From NCBI RefSeq assembly GCF_016907295.1, contig NZ_JAFBBR010000001.1:372001-436000 (forward strand): a stretch of 64,000 bases of DNA, written 5' to 3'. The notes under the pieces were generated by a model. That model made no database searches. It saw only the letters and a list, made by a program, of their open reading frames with translations, and had not been told where the DNA came from. A program made the position numbers and the translations under genes. This document shows positions 1 through 8,471 of this stretch, in pieces. The stretch comes from Microbacterium dextranolyticum. Its GTDB lineage: Bacteria; Actinomycetota; Actinomycetes; Actinomycetales; Microbacteriaceae. Within the stretch, counting starts at the first letter, position 1. The number at the start of each line of letters is the position of its first letter.

Positions 1-638
1 AGGTCACTCCTCCGTGCGGCGATGACCGGCCACGCCCCGGTCGGTGAGGGAGTTTCGACGCAGTGGCTGATCGAGCTGCCATGGTGGATCCACACCGGCG
101 CCCGAGAGGGCTCGGCGGCCGCGACCGGGGCATCCGCGCTCAGATCCTGCAGGTCGACGGTCATGCCCTGCGGCAGCCACACGGTGACGTCCTTCTCGCC
201 GGCGCCGTCGAGGGTGAACTCGAGCGTCGCGGGGGGCGACATGATGGACGAGCTCGCCGCATCCCCCGTCCAGGACAGGCGGCGGATGTCGGTGACCGGC
301 GCCCGCACGACGTGCACCGGCGCGCCGTCGACCTCGACCACGATGTCGTTCACGGGACCGGGGAGCTCGTCGAAGAACAGCTGCGTGCAGCGCAACGTCA
401 GCGACAGCCGCGTCGCCGCCGTCGTGAGGCGCACACGCACGCCGCTCGCGTTCGAGGTGATGGCGCGCAGGATCTCGCCGTTCGGCGGAAAGTGCGCCCC
501 AGCGCGGCGCGGCAGACGCAGCGGGCGGATGCCGTCGGTGTCGTCGATGTCGAGGTGACCTTCGAGCAGCACGTCGACAGCGCCGAGGCGCACGACCTCG
601 CCGATGCCGGTCGCGGGGGCGATGAGCGGAGTGGTCAC
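1..638 (-). CDS. SGNH/GDSL hydrolase, C-terminus cut off by window edge
   Basis: About 212 residues are visible, reading off the left edge. The first ~170 residues form a beta-rich N-terminal domain. They are followed by W-I-H-H-G-S-S-I-S-H-C near residue 182, where G-S-S-I-S fits SGNH block I with its nucleophile Ser. The family hydrolyses esters, often acetyl groups on carbohydrates; the substrate here is unknown. The GTG start overlaps the stop of the upstream alpha/beta hydrolase (GTGA), so the two are translationally coupled. With the MFS transporter and LacI regulator further upstream this looks like a small ester or carbohydrate utilisation operon. The catalytic Asp/His lie outside the window. 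Confidence 0.75.
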   Translation of the reverse strand, partial: MTTPLIAPATGIGEVVRLGAVDVLLEGHLDIDDTDGIRPLRLPRRAGAHFPPNGEILRAITSNASGVRVRLTTAATRLSLTLRCTQLFFDELPGPVNDIVVEVDGAPVHVVRAPVTDIRRLSWTGDAASSSIMSPPATLEFTLDGAGEKDVTVWLPQGMTVDLQDLSADAPVAAAEPSRAPVWIHHGSSISHCVETPSPTGAWPVIAARRSD

Positions 639-1441
639 GAGGCGGTCCTTTCGGAGTGGTTCTGGATGAACGAGACGGTGCGCGCGATGAGGTCGTCGCG
701 CTGGGGCAGCTGCGCCCAGCCGTGGTCGGCTCCCTCGACGACGACGAGTTCGGCGCGCTCGCCGAAGACATCGGCCTGCGTGTACCTCTCGGCGCAGCGC
801 AGGGGCACGAAGTCGGCCGTGCCGTGCAGAAGCAGCGCGGGCCCGCGGTAGGCGGCCGCTCTCGCGTACGGGTCGAAGCCGAGCGCGTCGTCACGCATGG
901 CCGGGCCCATGCGCATGCCGAAGAAGTCGAAGAACCCGCCGGGCGCATCGAGCGCCGCGAGCGAACGGCCCTGGATCTGCCCGGCTCGGATGTCGTCGAC
1001 GAAGACCGATGCGGTCGACCACATCGTGAGCGAGCGGACGTCCGCCTCCTCGGCTGCAACTGCGGCGGCGATCACCGACCCCAGGCTCATGCCGACCAGG
1101 TGCACGTCGTCGGCGTCGACCTCGGGGAGTGCGCGCACCGCGGCGAGCACGTCGCGCGTGTCGGCGATGTCGCCGGATGCCGTCGTGTCGAAGAACTCGC
1201 CGTCGCTCTCGCCGTGGCCCGCGCGGTCGAACGCCACGACGCCGATACCCGCCGCGACGAGCGCGCGCGCCAGCGTCACGAAGACACCGGTCGTCTCGAC
1301 GCGGCTGCCGCCGAATCCGTGCAGCAGCACCGCCGTGGTGCGCGGCGCAACCGGCCCGGTCGGTGAGGGGTCACCGGGCAGGTAGTGCGTGCCGCGGAGG
1401 GTGAGCCCGCGGACCTCGGTGGCGAAGGGCTGAACGTTCAT
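635..1441 (-). CDS. alpha/beta hydrolase
   Basis: 268 aa with the alpha/beta-hydrolase layout: oxyanion segment H-G-F-G-G at 41-45, nucleophile elbow G-M-S-L-G-S at 117-122 (Ser119), and likely Asp210 (H-G-T-A-D) and His240 (A-D-H-G-W) completing the triad. No signal peptide, so it acts in the cytoplasm. It resembles the serine aminopeptidase/acyl-esterase type, but the substrate cannot be read from sequence. It starts 51 nt after the MFS transporter stop and its own stop overlaps the start of the SGNH hydrolase, so the three genes are probably one transcript. Confidence 0.82.
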   Translation of the reverse strand: MNVQPFATEVRGLTLRGTHYLPGDPSPTGPVAPRTTAVLLHGFGGSRVETTGVFVTLARALVAAGIGVVAFDRAGHGESDGEFFDTTASGDIADTRDVLAAVRALPEVDADDVHLVGMSLGSVIAAAVAAEEADVRSLTMWSTASVFVDDIRAGQIQGRSLAALDAPGGFFDFFGMRMGPAMRDDALGFDPYARAAAYRGPALLLHGTADFVPLRCAERYTQADVFGERAELVVVEGADHGWAQLPQRDDLIARTVSFIQNHSERTAS

Positions 1442-1492
1442 GGGGCATCCGATCTCTCGATGGGCGGAACGGGGTGATGTGGCCCGGCTCGG

Positions 1493-2815
1493 TCAGGGGC
1501 GCAGCGGGTCGCCGGCGAGAACCGGCGCGACCGGGGATGCCGCGGTCACCAGTCGATCCTCGACGTCGAACTCGTTGCGCACGCCCCGACGGAAGCCGAC
1601 CCAGCCGATGAAGAAGCCGAGCGCGGCGACGATCGACACCCCGGCGTACACGCCGCTCGGGTTGAGGACGAGCAGAGCCGGGGTCACGACGTTGAATCCG
1701 GCCGTCGCGAAGCGCGCCACGGCGTAGACCGTGCCCTGCGCGGTCGAGCGCAGCATGGTCGGGAACGATTCCTGCGTCCACACCTTCATGATCGTCTCGA
1801 AGCAGAACGCTCCCGCGAACGTCGACACGAGCACCGACACGATGAGCGCGGGCAGGGTGAAGCCGAAGACGACCGGCACGAGGTTCGCCGCGACGACGGC
1901 GATCGACCCGGCGACGAAGTACGACATCCGCCAGCGCGTGTCGGCCACCGCCATGAACCACACGGCGCCGAGGATCGCGGCGGGCATCGCGAGCAGCGTC
2001 CAGGTCTGGTACTCGTTCACCGGGATGCCGGCGACGTTGACCGCCACGAAGGGACCGAAGCTGCCGGCGACGCTGACGGCAACGGAGGCGAGCGTGTAGT
2101 ACACCAGCAGCGTCACGAACGGGCGGCGGTACGGCGCGCGGCCGAAGTCGCGCAGACGGCCCCGCTCGGCCCGGACGGTCTGCACACCGCTGAGGCGTTC
2201 GTCGCGGGCGGCGATCCACGATGCCGACTCGGGGATCGTCAGGCGCAGCAGCAGGACGACGATGCCCACGCCGCCGAATGCGGCGAACATGATGCGGCCT
2301 CCGGTCTCGCCGAGCGCGCCGAAGAAGATGCCGATGAGGACGGCCAGCAGGATGCCGAACCCGCCGAGCAGGTTCGAGAAGACGAGGATCTTGCCCCGGT
2401 TGCGGTCGGTCGCCGCCTCGGAGATCGAGGCGAGGGCGGCGGGGAGGTCCGCGCCGACGCCGAGGCCGATCAGGGCGATGCCGGGGAGCAGGAGACCGAT
2501 GGAGACCCCGAGGAACGGGGTGAGGGAACCGAGGACGATGAGGGTCATCGTGACGAGGAAGACGCGTCGGCGCCCGAATCGGTCGGCGAGCCTGCCGCCG
2601 ACGAGCGAGCCCACCGCGACACCGGCGGTGAGGACACCGGTCAGCAGCCCGACCTGGTCGAACGTGAGCCCGGCCGCTCCCGGAGCCGGTGACTGGAACA
2701 GCACCAGAGCGACGGCGATGCCGGTCGTCGCTGCGGCGTCGACGAACGTCGCCATTCCGCAGACGAAGCCCACCCACCAGGGGTTGGGAGAGGTGCGAGC
2801 GAGGGTGGCGCTCAT
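1493..2815 (-). CDS. MFS transporter
   Basis: 440 aa, about 12 hydrophobic segments. The loop 2-3 signature G-G-R-L-A-D-R-F-G-R-R-R is at 73-84, and a large central loop separates the two six-helix halves. Two ATGs lie six bases apart; AAAGGAG is 7 nt before the second and only 1 nt before the first, so the second (complement of 2813-2815) is chosen. It resembles metabolite/sugar:proton symporters of the MFS; the substrate is unknown. The position between a LacI gene and two hydrolases suggests it imports the compound that the hydrolases process. Confidence 0.8.
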   Translation of the reverse strand: MSATLARTSPNPWWVGFVCGMATFVDAAATTGIAVALVLFQSPAPGAAGLTFDQVGLLTGVLTAGVAVGSLVGGRLADRFGRRRVFLVTMTLIVLGSLTPFLGVSIGLLLPGIALIGLGVGADLPAALASISEAATDRNRGKILVFSNLLGGFGILLAVLIGIFFGALGETGGRIMFAAFGGVGIVVLLLRLTIPESASWIAARDERLSGVQTVRAERGRLRDFGRAPYRRPFVTLLVYYTLASVAVSVAGSFGPFVAVNVAGIPVNEYQTWTLLAMPAAILGAVWFMAVADTRWRMSYFVAGSIAVVAANLVPVVFGFTLPALIVSVLVSTFAGAFCFETIMKVWTQESFPTMLRSTAQGTVYAVARFATAGFNVVTPALLVLNPSGVYAGVSIVAALGFFIGWVGFRRGVRNEFDVEDRLVTAASPVAPVLAGDPLRP

Positions 2816-2909
2816 GGTCATACTCCTTTGTACGTGCGGATGAAGGAAAACGGCGGCGGCATCCGTGCCCGACATCGGTCCTTCCGGGCATCGGTGCCGT
2901 CGAGACACA

Positions 2910-2927
2910 AGCTATACCGATTTAGCT
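2910..2927. promoter_or_regulatory. candidate LacI operator overlapping a promoter
   Basis: An imperfect 18-bp inverted repeat AGCTATACCGATTTAGCT with outer arms AGCTA/TAGCT lies 95 bp upstream of the MFS start and 42 bp beyond the stop of the LacI gene. On the minus strand it contains TATAGCT, a possible -10, with TTGCCG just upstream. Size and position suit autoregulated or local control by the adjacent LacI protein; this is inference. Confidence 0.4.
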
Positions 2928-2968
2928 GGAACGGCAAGACCCGCTCGCACACGACGAAAGAGGGCGAT

Positions 2969-4045
2969 TCAGTCGCGAGGCGGGGCGATCGAGGCGCCGT
3001 CGGTCGGAGGCATCCGCAGTCGTTCGACGCGCGCCTCGCCGTGCTCCAGAAGGAGCTCGGCGGCACGGCGCCCGATCTCGACCTGCGGCAGGCGCAGCGA
3101 CACGAGTGCGGGGTCGGATGCCGCGGCGAGCAGGCCGCCGTCGAACGACACGAGCGACACGTCGGTCGGTACGTGGAGCCCCGCGCGCCGCAGGGCGTTG
3201 CCCACGCCGATCGCGACGGCGTCGTTGATGCAGACGAGGGCGCGAGGGACGACGCCGTCGGCCAGCAGTCGCTGCGCGGCGGCGAACCCGTTGCGCACGT
3301 CCCAGTCGTCGTCGATCGCGACCTCTCCCGCGAGATCGGTTCCGGCGTCCTGCAGGGCGTCGCGAAGCCCCCGCAGGCGCAGGGGGAGGGCCATCGGCCC
3401 CCACGCGTGCCAGGCGTCCCCTCCGGTGCGGCCCGGGGGGAACGTGCCGACGAACCAGATGCCTCGGTCGTGACCCGCCTGCAGCAGCAACTGCGCGGCG
3501 GCCGCACCGGCCTGCTCCTCGTCGGGGATCACGGACGAGACGGCCGGGCCCTCCGTCGCTTCGCAGTTCATCAGCACCAGCGGCACCCGCCGGGCCGACG
3601 CCGGCACCTCGACGCGGCGCGTGAACATCGACGCGTACAGGATGCCGTCGATGTCGCGTGCGATCAGATCGTCGAGAAAACGCTGTTCGACCTCGGCATC
3701 GCCCTGCGTGTCGACCGTGAACAGCAGCAGGCCCGCCTCGCGCAGGCGTTCCAGAGCCCCTCGCACCATCGAGTTGGCGAACGAGGTCGAACTGACGAAG
3801 TCCGAGACGAGCGCGACCGTCCCCGATCTGCCCGTGCGCAGCGTCTTCGCCGTGACGTTCGCACGGTAGCCGAGGTCGTCGGCGGCGCGGCGCACGCGGG
3901 CCATCGTCTCGGCGGACAGGCGCTGATCCAGGCGTCCGTTCAGAGCGAAGGATGCCGCGGAGCGGGAGACCCCGGCTCTCTCGGCGACCTCGGCGAGCGT
4001 GACGCGGCGTCCCGAACCGTCGGGTCTCGCGTCTTCGCTCGTCAC
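2969..4045 (-). CDS. LacI-family transcriptional regulator
   Basis: 358 aa. An N-terminal LacI helix-turn-helix (V-T-L-A-E-V-A-E-R-A-G-V-S followed by the hinge-proximal A-L-N-G) begins near residue 15. A periplasmic-binding-protein-like effector domain follows, with V-A-L-V-S-D-F and the typical D-G-I-L-Y segment. The GTG start at 4043-4045 gives a normal family length. The family represses sugar-related genes and releases DNA on ligand binding. It lies directly upstream of the MFS/hydrolase genes on the same strand, so these are its probable targets. The effector is unknown. Confidence 0.88.
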   Translation of the reverse strand: MTSEDARPDGSGRRVTLAEVAERAGVSRSAASFALNGRLDQRLSAETMARVRRAADDLGYRANVTAKTLRTGRSGTVALVSDFVSSTSFANSMVRGALERLREAGLLLFTVDTQGDAEVEQRFLDDLIARDIDGILYASMFTRRVEVPASARRVPLVLMNCEATEGPAVSSVIPDEEQAGAAAAQLLLQAGHDRGIWFVGTFPPGRTGGDAWHAWGPMALPLRLRGLRDALQDAGTDLAGEVAIDDDWDVRNGFAAAQRLLADGVVPRALVCINDAVAIGVGNALRRAGLHVPTDVSLVSFDGGLLAAASDPALVSLRLPQVEIGRRAAELLLEHGEARVERLRMPPTDGASIAPPRD

Positions 4046-4064
4046 TCCGCCGCCTCGGCCCCGC

Positions 4065-4874
4065 TCACAGGATGTCCGGGTCCTCGGATTCGACCGGCTC
4101 GGCGGAGAGCAGGTCGGCGACCGAGTCGAGGACCTCGTCGGGGCGGAAGGGGTAGCGCTCGATCTCGGCGTCGTCCGAGATGCCGGTGCGCACGAGGATC
4201 GTGTGCAGGCCCGCTTCGATGCCCGCCACGACGTCTGTGTCCATCCGGTCGCCGATCATCCCGGTGTTCTCGGAGTGCGCGCCGATGCGGTTCATCGCCG
4301 AGCGGAACATCATCGGGTTGGGCTTGCCGACGACGTACGGCGCCTTGCCGGTCGCGTGCGTGATGAGCGCGGCGAAAGACCCTGTCGCCGGAACGACGCC
4401 GAACGGGGTGGGTCCGGTGGCATCCGGGTTCGTGATGATGAACCGGGCGCCCGCGTTGATGAACCGGATCGCCTGCGTGATGCGGTCGAACGAGTAGTTG
4501 CGCGTCTCGCCGACGACGACGTAGTCCGGCTGCGTCTCGGTCATGACGTAACCCGCCTCGTGGAGGGCGGTCGTCAGGCCCGCCTCGCCGATGACGAACG
4601 CCGTGCCGCCCGGATGCTGCGAACGCAGGAACTGCGCCGTCGCGAGCGCCGAGGTCCAGATGCGATCCTCGGGCACCTCGAGCCCCGAGATCCGCAGCCG
4701 AGCACTGAGATCGCGCGGTGTGTAGAAGGGGTTGTTGGTCAGCACGAGGAAGGGTGTTCCCGTGTCGCGCCACTGCGCGAGAAGCTCCGCAGCCCCGGGG
4801 ATGGGCTTGTTCTCGTGGACGAGAACGCCGTCCATGTCTGTGAGCCAGCACTCGATATCGGCGCGTGTCCGCAT
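4065..4874 (-). CDS. HAD-IIA family phosphatase (NagD-like)
   Basis: 269 aa. HAD motif I is D-M-D-G-V at 13-17 (nucleophile Asp13), motif II T-N-N at 46-48, motif III Lys184 (V-G-K-P) and motif IV G-D-R-M-D-T-D at 208-214. The C2-type cap between motifs II and III is typical of NagD/p-nitrophenyl phosphatase-like enzymes, which dephosphorylate small sugar or nucleotide phosphates. ATG 4872-4874 is the start; TAGGGT lies 7 nt upstream, compatible with a leaderless transcript. It precedes the LacI gene with a 19-nt gap. The family is secure, the substrate is not. Confidence 0.85.
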   Translation of the reverse strand: MRTRADIECWLTDMDGVLVHENKPIPGAAELLAQWRDTGTPFLVLTNNPFYTPRDLSARLRISGLEVPEDRIWTSALATAQFLRSQHPGGTAFVIGEAGLTTALHEAGYVMTETQPDYVVVGETRNYSFDRITQAIRFINAGARFIITNPDATGPTPFGVVPATGSFAALITHATGKAPYVVGKPNPMMFRSAMNRIGAHSENTGMIGDRMDTDVVAGIEAGLHTILVRTGISDDAEIERYPFRPDEVLDSVADLLSAEPVESEDPDIL

Positions 4875-4917
4875 ACCCCCCACCCTAGCGGGGGCGCGGG
4901 GGCCTAGTCTCAGTCTC

Positions 4918-5874
4918 GTGGCACGCGACGATTGGCACCCGGACCGCCTCGCCGACCTCGAGGGCAGGCGGTACCTCGTCACGGGTTCGACGGCCGGGCT
5001 GGGGTTCTTCGCGTCGCTGCAGCTCGCCGAAGCGCGTGGGCACGTCATCATGACCGGTCGCAATCCGAACCGGCTGGCATCCGCTCGTGCTGCGGTGCGG
5101 CGCTTGGTTCCGGATGCCTCGGTCGAGACGCTTCTGCTCGACACCAGCAACCTCGGGTCGGTGCGTGCGGCCGCCGCGACCGTGCGCGGTCGCGCGGGTC
5201 TGCACGGCCTGCTTCTGAACGCCGGCATCGTGCATCCGCCCAAGCATCGCGAGACCACTCCGGACGGTCACGAGGTCGTCTTCGCGACGAATGCCCTCGG
5301 CCATTACGCGCTCGCGGGCGAACTGCTGCTGCCGCTCGCGGCCGGGCGAGGGCGCATGGTCTGGGTCGGCTCCATGTCGACGTCGATGTGGCCCTACGAC
5401 CCGCTCGACCCCGAGCTCGAGAACGGCTACACGCCGTGGCGTGCGTATGTGCAGTCGAAGGTCGCGACGGCGGCTCTCGGGCTCGAGGCCGACCGGCGTC
5501 TGCGCGCCGCCGGAGTGCCGATCGCGAGTCTCGTCGCGCACCCCGGGTTCTCGATCGGCGGCCGCACGCGCGGCATCGTCGGGATCAACGAGCCGTCGCT
5601 CGCCAAACGCTTCACCGACAACCTGCAGGCGCCGATCACGCAGTCCAAGGAGCGCGGTGCCTGGTCGCTGGTGCGCGCCCTCGTCGACCCGGATGCCCAG
5701 GGCGGCGACTTCTGGGGACCCTCGCGGATCGTGCACGGCGCCCCGCGACTCGCCACACCGTCGAAGATCACGCGCGACCCGGAGATCGCCGCACGCCTCT
5801 GGCACTACTGCGAGCACGCCACCGGCCTTCCGTGGCCCTACCTCAAGGCCAGCCGCGCCCGTCGCCGCCGCTGA
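4918..5874 (+). CDS. short-chain dehydrogenase/reductase
   Basis: 318 aa SDR with cofactor motif T-G-S-T-A-G-L-G at 22-29, N-A-G at 101-103, a Ser cluster near 152-156 and the active-site pair Y177-x-x-x-K181. It catalyses NAD(P)-dependent oxidation or reduction of an unknown substrate and belongs with the long retinol-dehydrogenase-like SDRs. The GTG at 4918 follows TAGTCT by 7 nt, so the mRNA is probably leaderless. It is divergent from the HAD phosphatase with only 43 bp between them. Confidence 0.85.
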   Translation: MARDDWHPDRLADLEGRRYLVTGSTAGLGFFASLQLAEARGHVIMTGRNPNRLASARAAVRRLVPDASVETLLLDTSNLGSVRAAAATVRGRAGLHGLLLNAGIVHPPKHRETTPDGHEVVFATNALGHYALAGELLLPLAAGRGRMVWVGSMSTSMWPYDPLDPELENGYTPWRAYVQSKVATAALGLEADRRLRAAGVPIASLVAHPGFSIGGRTRGIVGINEPSLAKRFTDNLQAPITQSKERGAWSLVRALVDPDAQGGDFWGPSRIVHGAPRLATPSKITRDPEIAARLWHYCEHATGLPWPYLKASRARRRR

Positions 5875-5957
5875 TCCTGCGGCATCCGTCCCGCTGCCGG
5901 GCGTTGCTGGTGCTGCGGGTGCCGCGAGGCGCTGCGAGTTGCTGTGGGTATGTGAGG

Positions 5958-6000
5958 CGCTGTGGGGTGCTGTGGGTGCTGTGGGTGCTGTGGGTGCCGC
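5958..6000. repeat. GTGCTGTGG simple tandem repeat
   Basis: Four to five near-exact copies of a 9-bp unit GTGCTGTGG run through here, with degenerate copies extending from about 5905 to 6030. No coding role is seen. Confidence 0.75.
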
Positions 6001-6061
6001 GAGGCGGTGCGGGGTGCTGTGGGTGCCGAGTCGGGGCCTTGTCCCCTTTTGTGCGGGTGCA

Positions 6062-6134
6062 TGTCCCACTTTCGGCGGAGCATGTCCTACTTTCTGTCGT
6101 TCGGCGAGTGTCCGGACGACAGAAAGTGGGACAC
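6062..6134. repeat. family A intergenic inverted repeat, copy 1
   Basis: Arms of 18 bp (6083-6100 and 6116-6133; core CCCACTTTCTGTCGT) with one mismatch flank a 15-nt loop. An additional left-arm fragment TGTCCCACTTTC lies just outside at 6062-6073. The same arm sequence recurs at 6.3 and 33.4-33.8 kb. Confidence 0.8.
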
Positions 6135-6264
6135 GGTGTGGCTGCGGCGGGAGTGGAGCGGAGGTGAGGCATCCATGTCGCGCTCGGGGGACATGGTGGG
6201 TGGGATGCCTGGTGAAGCGCATCCGGCTGGGGCAGGCGTGCCCGGCGTGGTCTTCCTTGGCGGG

Positions 6265-6341
6265 CGTGTCCCATTTTCTGCAGGCTGTGTCCCAGATTGT
6301 GCTGTTCGGCGAGGGGCCAAGCGACAGAAAGTGGGACACGG
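6265..6341. repeat. family A intergenic inverted repeat, copy 2
   Basis: A left-arm copy at 6265-6280 and a degenerate one at about 6288-6305 pair with the right arm GCGACAGAAAGTGGGACAC at 6321-6339. The loop again contains TTCGGCGAG. It sits about 60 bp beyond the mntR stop. Confidence 0.72.
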
Positions 6342-6400
6342 TGGGCGTTTCCGGGGCAGTCGCCGCCCCGAGCTCCCCCCCCGGTCGCGGCAGCGCCGGG

Positions 6401-7045
6401 TCAGACGGTCAGCCAGACCGCGGATGCCGCGCCGGCGGGCAGTTCCAGGGTCGCGCCGCCATCCACGCGCACCGCATCGCGCCCGGCGACCGTGACGGTG
6501 TGACCCACGTCGACCCCCGCGGACTCGAGTGCGCGCAGCAGCGCGGGGTCGCGGTCGCTCACGCGCAGCACGCGTCCGACGTGCCCGATGCGCGCTTCGG
6601 CGAGCAAGACGAAGGGCTCACGCACGACCGCGCCCGAGGCATCCGGGATCGGATCGCCGTGCGGGTCGCGCGTCGGATGCCCGAGGCGCGCCGACACCCC
6701 CTCGAGAAGCCGGTCGCTGATCGTGTGCTCGAGCACCTCCGCCTCGTCGTGCACCTCATCCCACGCATAGTCGAACTCGCGAACCAGCCATGTCTCGATG
6801 AGCCGGTGCCGCCGCACCACGGCCGCTGCACGCACACGCCCGGCCTCCGTCAGCGACACGGGGCCGTACGGCCGGTGCGACACCAGCCCCTGTGCGGCGA
6901 GTTTCTGCACCATCTCGGTCACCGTCGAGGGCGCGAGGCCGAGCTCGGATGCCAGCTGCGACGGCGTCACGGGCGCGGTCTGCCACTCGGTGTGGTGGTA
7001 GATCGTCTTCAGGTAGTCGTCGACGGCCGAGGACTGGATGTGCAC
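6401..7045 (-). CDS. mntR: DtxR/MntR-family metal-dependent repressor
   Basis: 214 aa. An N-terminal winged helix (S-Q-L-A-S-E-L-G-L-A-P-S-T-V-T-E-M) is followed by the DtxR dimerisation/metal domain with V-H-D-E-A-E-V-L-E-H and a C-terminal SH3-like domain. The family uses Mn2+ or Fe2+ as co-repressor. It is encoded 71 bp after the NRAMP transporter on the same strand, which supports a manganese role. GTG at 7043-7045 is chosen because TAGCCT lies exactly 6 nt upstream (leaderless); an in-frame GTG at 7049-7051 is possible. Confidence 0.85.
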   Translation of the reverse strand: MHIQSSAVDDYLKTIYHHTEWQTAPVTPSQLASELGLAPSTVTEMVQKLAAQGLVSHRPYGPVSLTEAGRVRAAAVVRRHRLIETWLVREFDYAWDEVHDEAEVLEHTISDRLLEGVSARLGHPTRDPHGDPIPDASGAVVREPFVLLAEARIGHVGRVLRVSDRDPALLRALESAGVDVGHTVTVAGRDAVRVDGGATLELPAGAASAVWLTV

Positions 7046-7051
7046 GCACAC

Positions 7052-7057
7052 AGGCTA
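7052..7057 (-). promoter_or_regulatory. -10 element of a leaderless mntR promoter
   Basis: TAGCCT on the minus strand lies 6 nt before the GTG start of mntR, placing the predicted transcription start at the start codon. Confidence 0.5.
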
Positions 7058-7116
7058 TCCGGCGCGCGGCGGGTGGGCCCTGTCCGCTCTCACCCGCGGG
7101 TGGCACCGGTTCGCCC

Positions 7117-8421
7117 TCACCCGCCGGTGAGCACGAGCCACAGCAGCAACCCGTTCAGCGCGATGAGGAACACGGCGGCTACGGCGCCGGCCGCGGTCGT
7201 CCACCACCTGTTGCGCAGCCCACCGAGCACATCGCTGCGGGCGGTGAGGGCGACCAGCGGCACGAGTGCGAACGGGATGCCGAAGCTCAGCACCACCTGG
7301 CTGAGCACGAGTGCCCAGGTCGGATCGGCGCCGAGCGCGAGGATCGCGATCGCGGGGACGAGCGTCACGAGGCGTCGCAGGATCATCGGCACGCGCACGC
7401 GCAGCAGCGACTGCATGATCTCCGCACCGGCGTACGCGCCGACCGCCGTGCTCGCCAGGCCGCTCGCCAGCAGCCCGACGGCGAACAGCGTCGCGACCAC
7501 GGCGCCGAGCCCGGTGTGCAGCGCCGCGTAGGCGCCCTCGAGGGTGTCGGTGCCCGGCACGCCCGCGAGGTTCGCCGCGGCCAGCAGCAGGATGCAGAGG
7601 TTCACCGTGCCCGCGATCACCAGCGCGACCGTGACGTCCCAGCGGGTCGCGCGCAGCAGACGCGGGATGCCTGCGGCGCGGTCCTCGGGCCGCGCCGACG
7701 CGGCCACGAAGCGGTCGCGCGCGAGCGCACTGTGCGCGTAGATCGCGTGCGGCATGATCGTCGCCCCCAGGATCGACGCGGCCAGGAGCACGGAGTCCGA
7801 CCCCTCGAAGCGGGGGACGAGACCCGCGGCGACGCCCGCGCCATCCGGCGGGGCGGCGAACACGCCGAACGTGAATCCGAGCGCGATGACGGCGAGAAGC
7901 CCGATGACGACGAACTCGAACGCGCGCGCGCCGCGCCGTTGCTGCACGAGCAGCAGCACGATCGACACGGCGCCGGTGATCAGCCCACCGAGCGGCAGCG
8001 GCACGCCGAACAGCAGCCACAGCGCGACGGCTCCACCGATGACCTCGGCGACGTCGGTCGCGACGGCGACCAGCTCGGCCTGCAGCCAGTAGGCGCGGCG
8101 CGCCCAGGGGCTGCGCATCCGATCGCCGAGCACCTGGGCGAGGCTGCGACCAGTGACGACGCCGAGCTTGGCCGACAGGTACTGGATGAGCCACGCCATC
8201 GCATTGCCGAGCACGACGACCCAGACGAGCAGATAGCCGAAGCGCGCACCGGCCGTCATGTTGCTCGCGACGTTGCCGGGGTCGAGGTAGGCGACTCCGG
8301 CGACGAGGGCCGGGCCGAGCAGCCACGCGGCGCGCTGACCGCGCGGGGTCCCGCCTGTGGGAGCGGACAAGTCGTTTCGCGGGGTGCGCATCGGCCGGGT
8401 CGGGACGTCAGATTTCGGCAT
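7117..8421 (-). CDS. mntH: NRAMP-family Mn2+ transporter
   Basis: 434 aa with about 11 membrane segments. The NRAMP TM1 motif D-P-G-N is at 47-50, with the TM6 metal-binding M-P-H (A-T-I-M-P-H-A) in the middle of the protein. These proteins import Mn2+ (or Fe2+) with protons across the cytoplasmic membrane. The ATG at 8419-8421 has no Shine-Dalgarno; TAATTT is 6 nt upstream, so the mRNA is probably leaderless. The start codon itself lies in the spacer of a TTTCGG-N4-CCGAAA palindrome, with a second copy just upstream, implying repression by the neighbouring MntR. Confidence 0.92.
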   Translation of the reverse strand: MPKSDVPTRPMRTPRNDLSAPTGGTPRGQRAAWLLGPALVAGVAYLDPGNVASNMTAGARFGYLLVWVVVLGNAMAWLIQYLSAKLGVVTGRSLAQVLGDRMRSPWARRAYWLQAELVAVATDVAEVIGGAVALWLLFGVPLPLGGLITGAVSIVLLLVQQRRGARAFEFVVIGLLAVIALGFTFGVFAAPPDGAGVAAGLVPRFEGSDSVLLAASILGATIMPHAIYAHSALARDRFVAASARPEDRAAGIPRLLRATRWDVTVALVIAGTVNLCILLLAAANLAGVPGTDTLEGAYAALHTGLGAVVATLFAVGLLASGLASTAVGAYAGAEIMQSLLRVRVPMILRRLVTLVPAIAILALGADPTWALVLSQVVLSFGIPFALVPLVALTARSDVLGGLRNRWWTTAAGAVAAVFLIALNGLLLWLVLTGG

Positions 8422-8428
8422 GCCGAAA
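8413..8428. promoter_or_regulatory. MntR operator candidate 1, over the mntH start codon
   Basis: Perfect palindrome TTTCGG-CATG-CCGAAA; the ATG of mntH (minus strand) is the spacer. It covers the predicted transcription start. Confidence 0.65.
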
Positions 8429-8433
8429 AATTA
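8428..8433 (-). promoter_or_regulatory. -10 element of mntH
   Basis: TAATTT on the minus strand, 6 nt before the mntH ATG and sandwiched between the two operator palindromes. Confidence 0.55.
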
Positions 8434-8436
8434 GCA

Positions 8437-8460
8437 GATATTTCGGGTGACCGAAATATC
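8437..8460. promoter_or_regulatory. MntR operator candidate 2
   Basis: Perfect 10-bp arms GATATTTCGG/CCGAAATATC around a 4-bp spacer, sharing the TTTCGG-N4-CCGAAA core with site 1. It covers the expected -35 region of mntH. Confidence 0.7.
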
Positions 8461-8471
8461 CGCGCCACGGG

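Larger units (their letters stand above)
5875..6400. other. repeat-filled intergenic region
   Basis: 526 bp without a credible gene between the convergent SDR and mntR genes. The left part holds a GTGCTGTGG simple repeat, the right part two family A inverted-repeat elements (listed separately). ORFs here translate the repeats and lack start signals or codon bias. Confidence 0.8.

Noticed and set aside
5875..6341. Possible insertion sequence or its remnant
   Set aside because: No transposase-like coding potential, no target duplications seen; only palindromic repeats.
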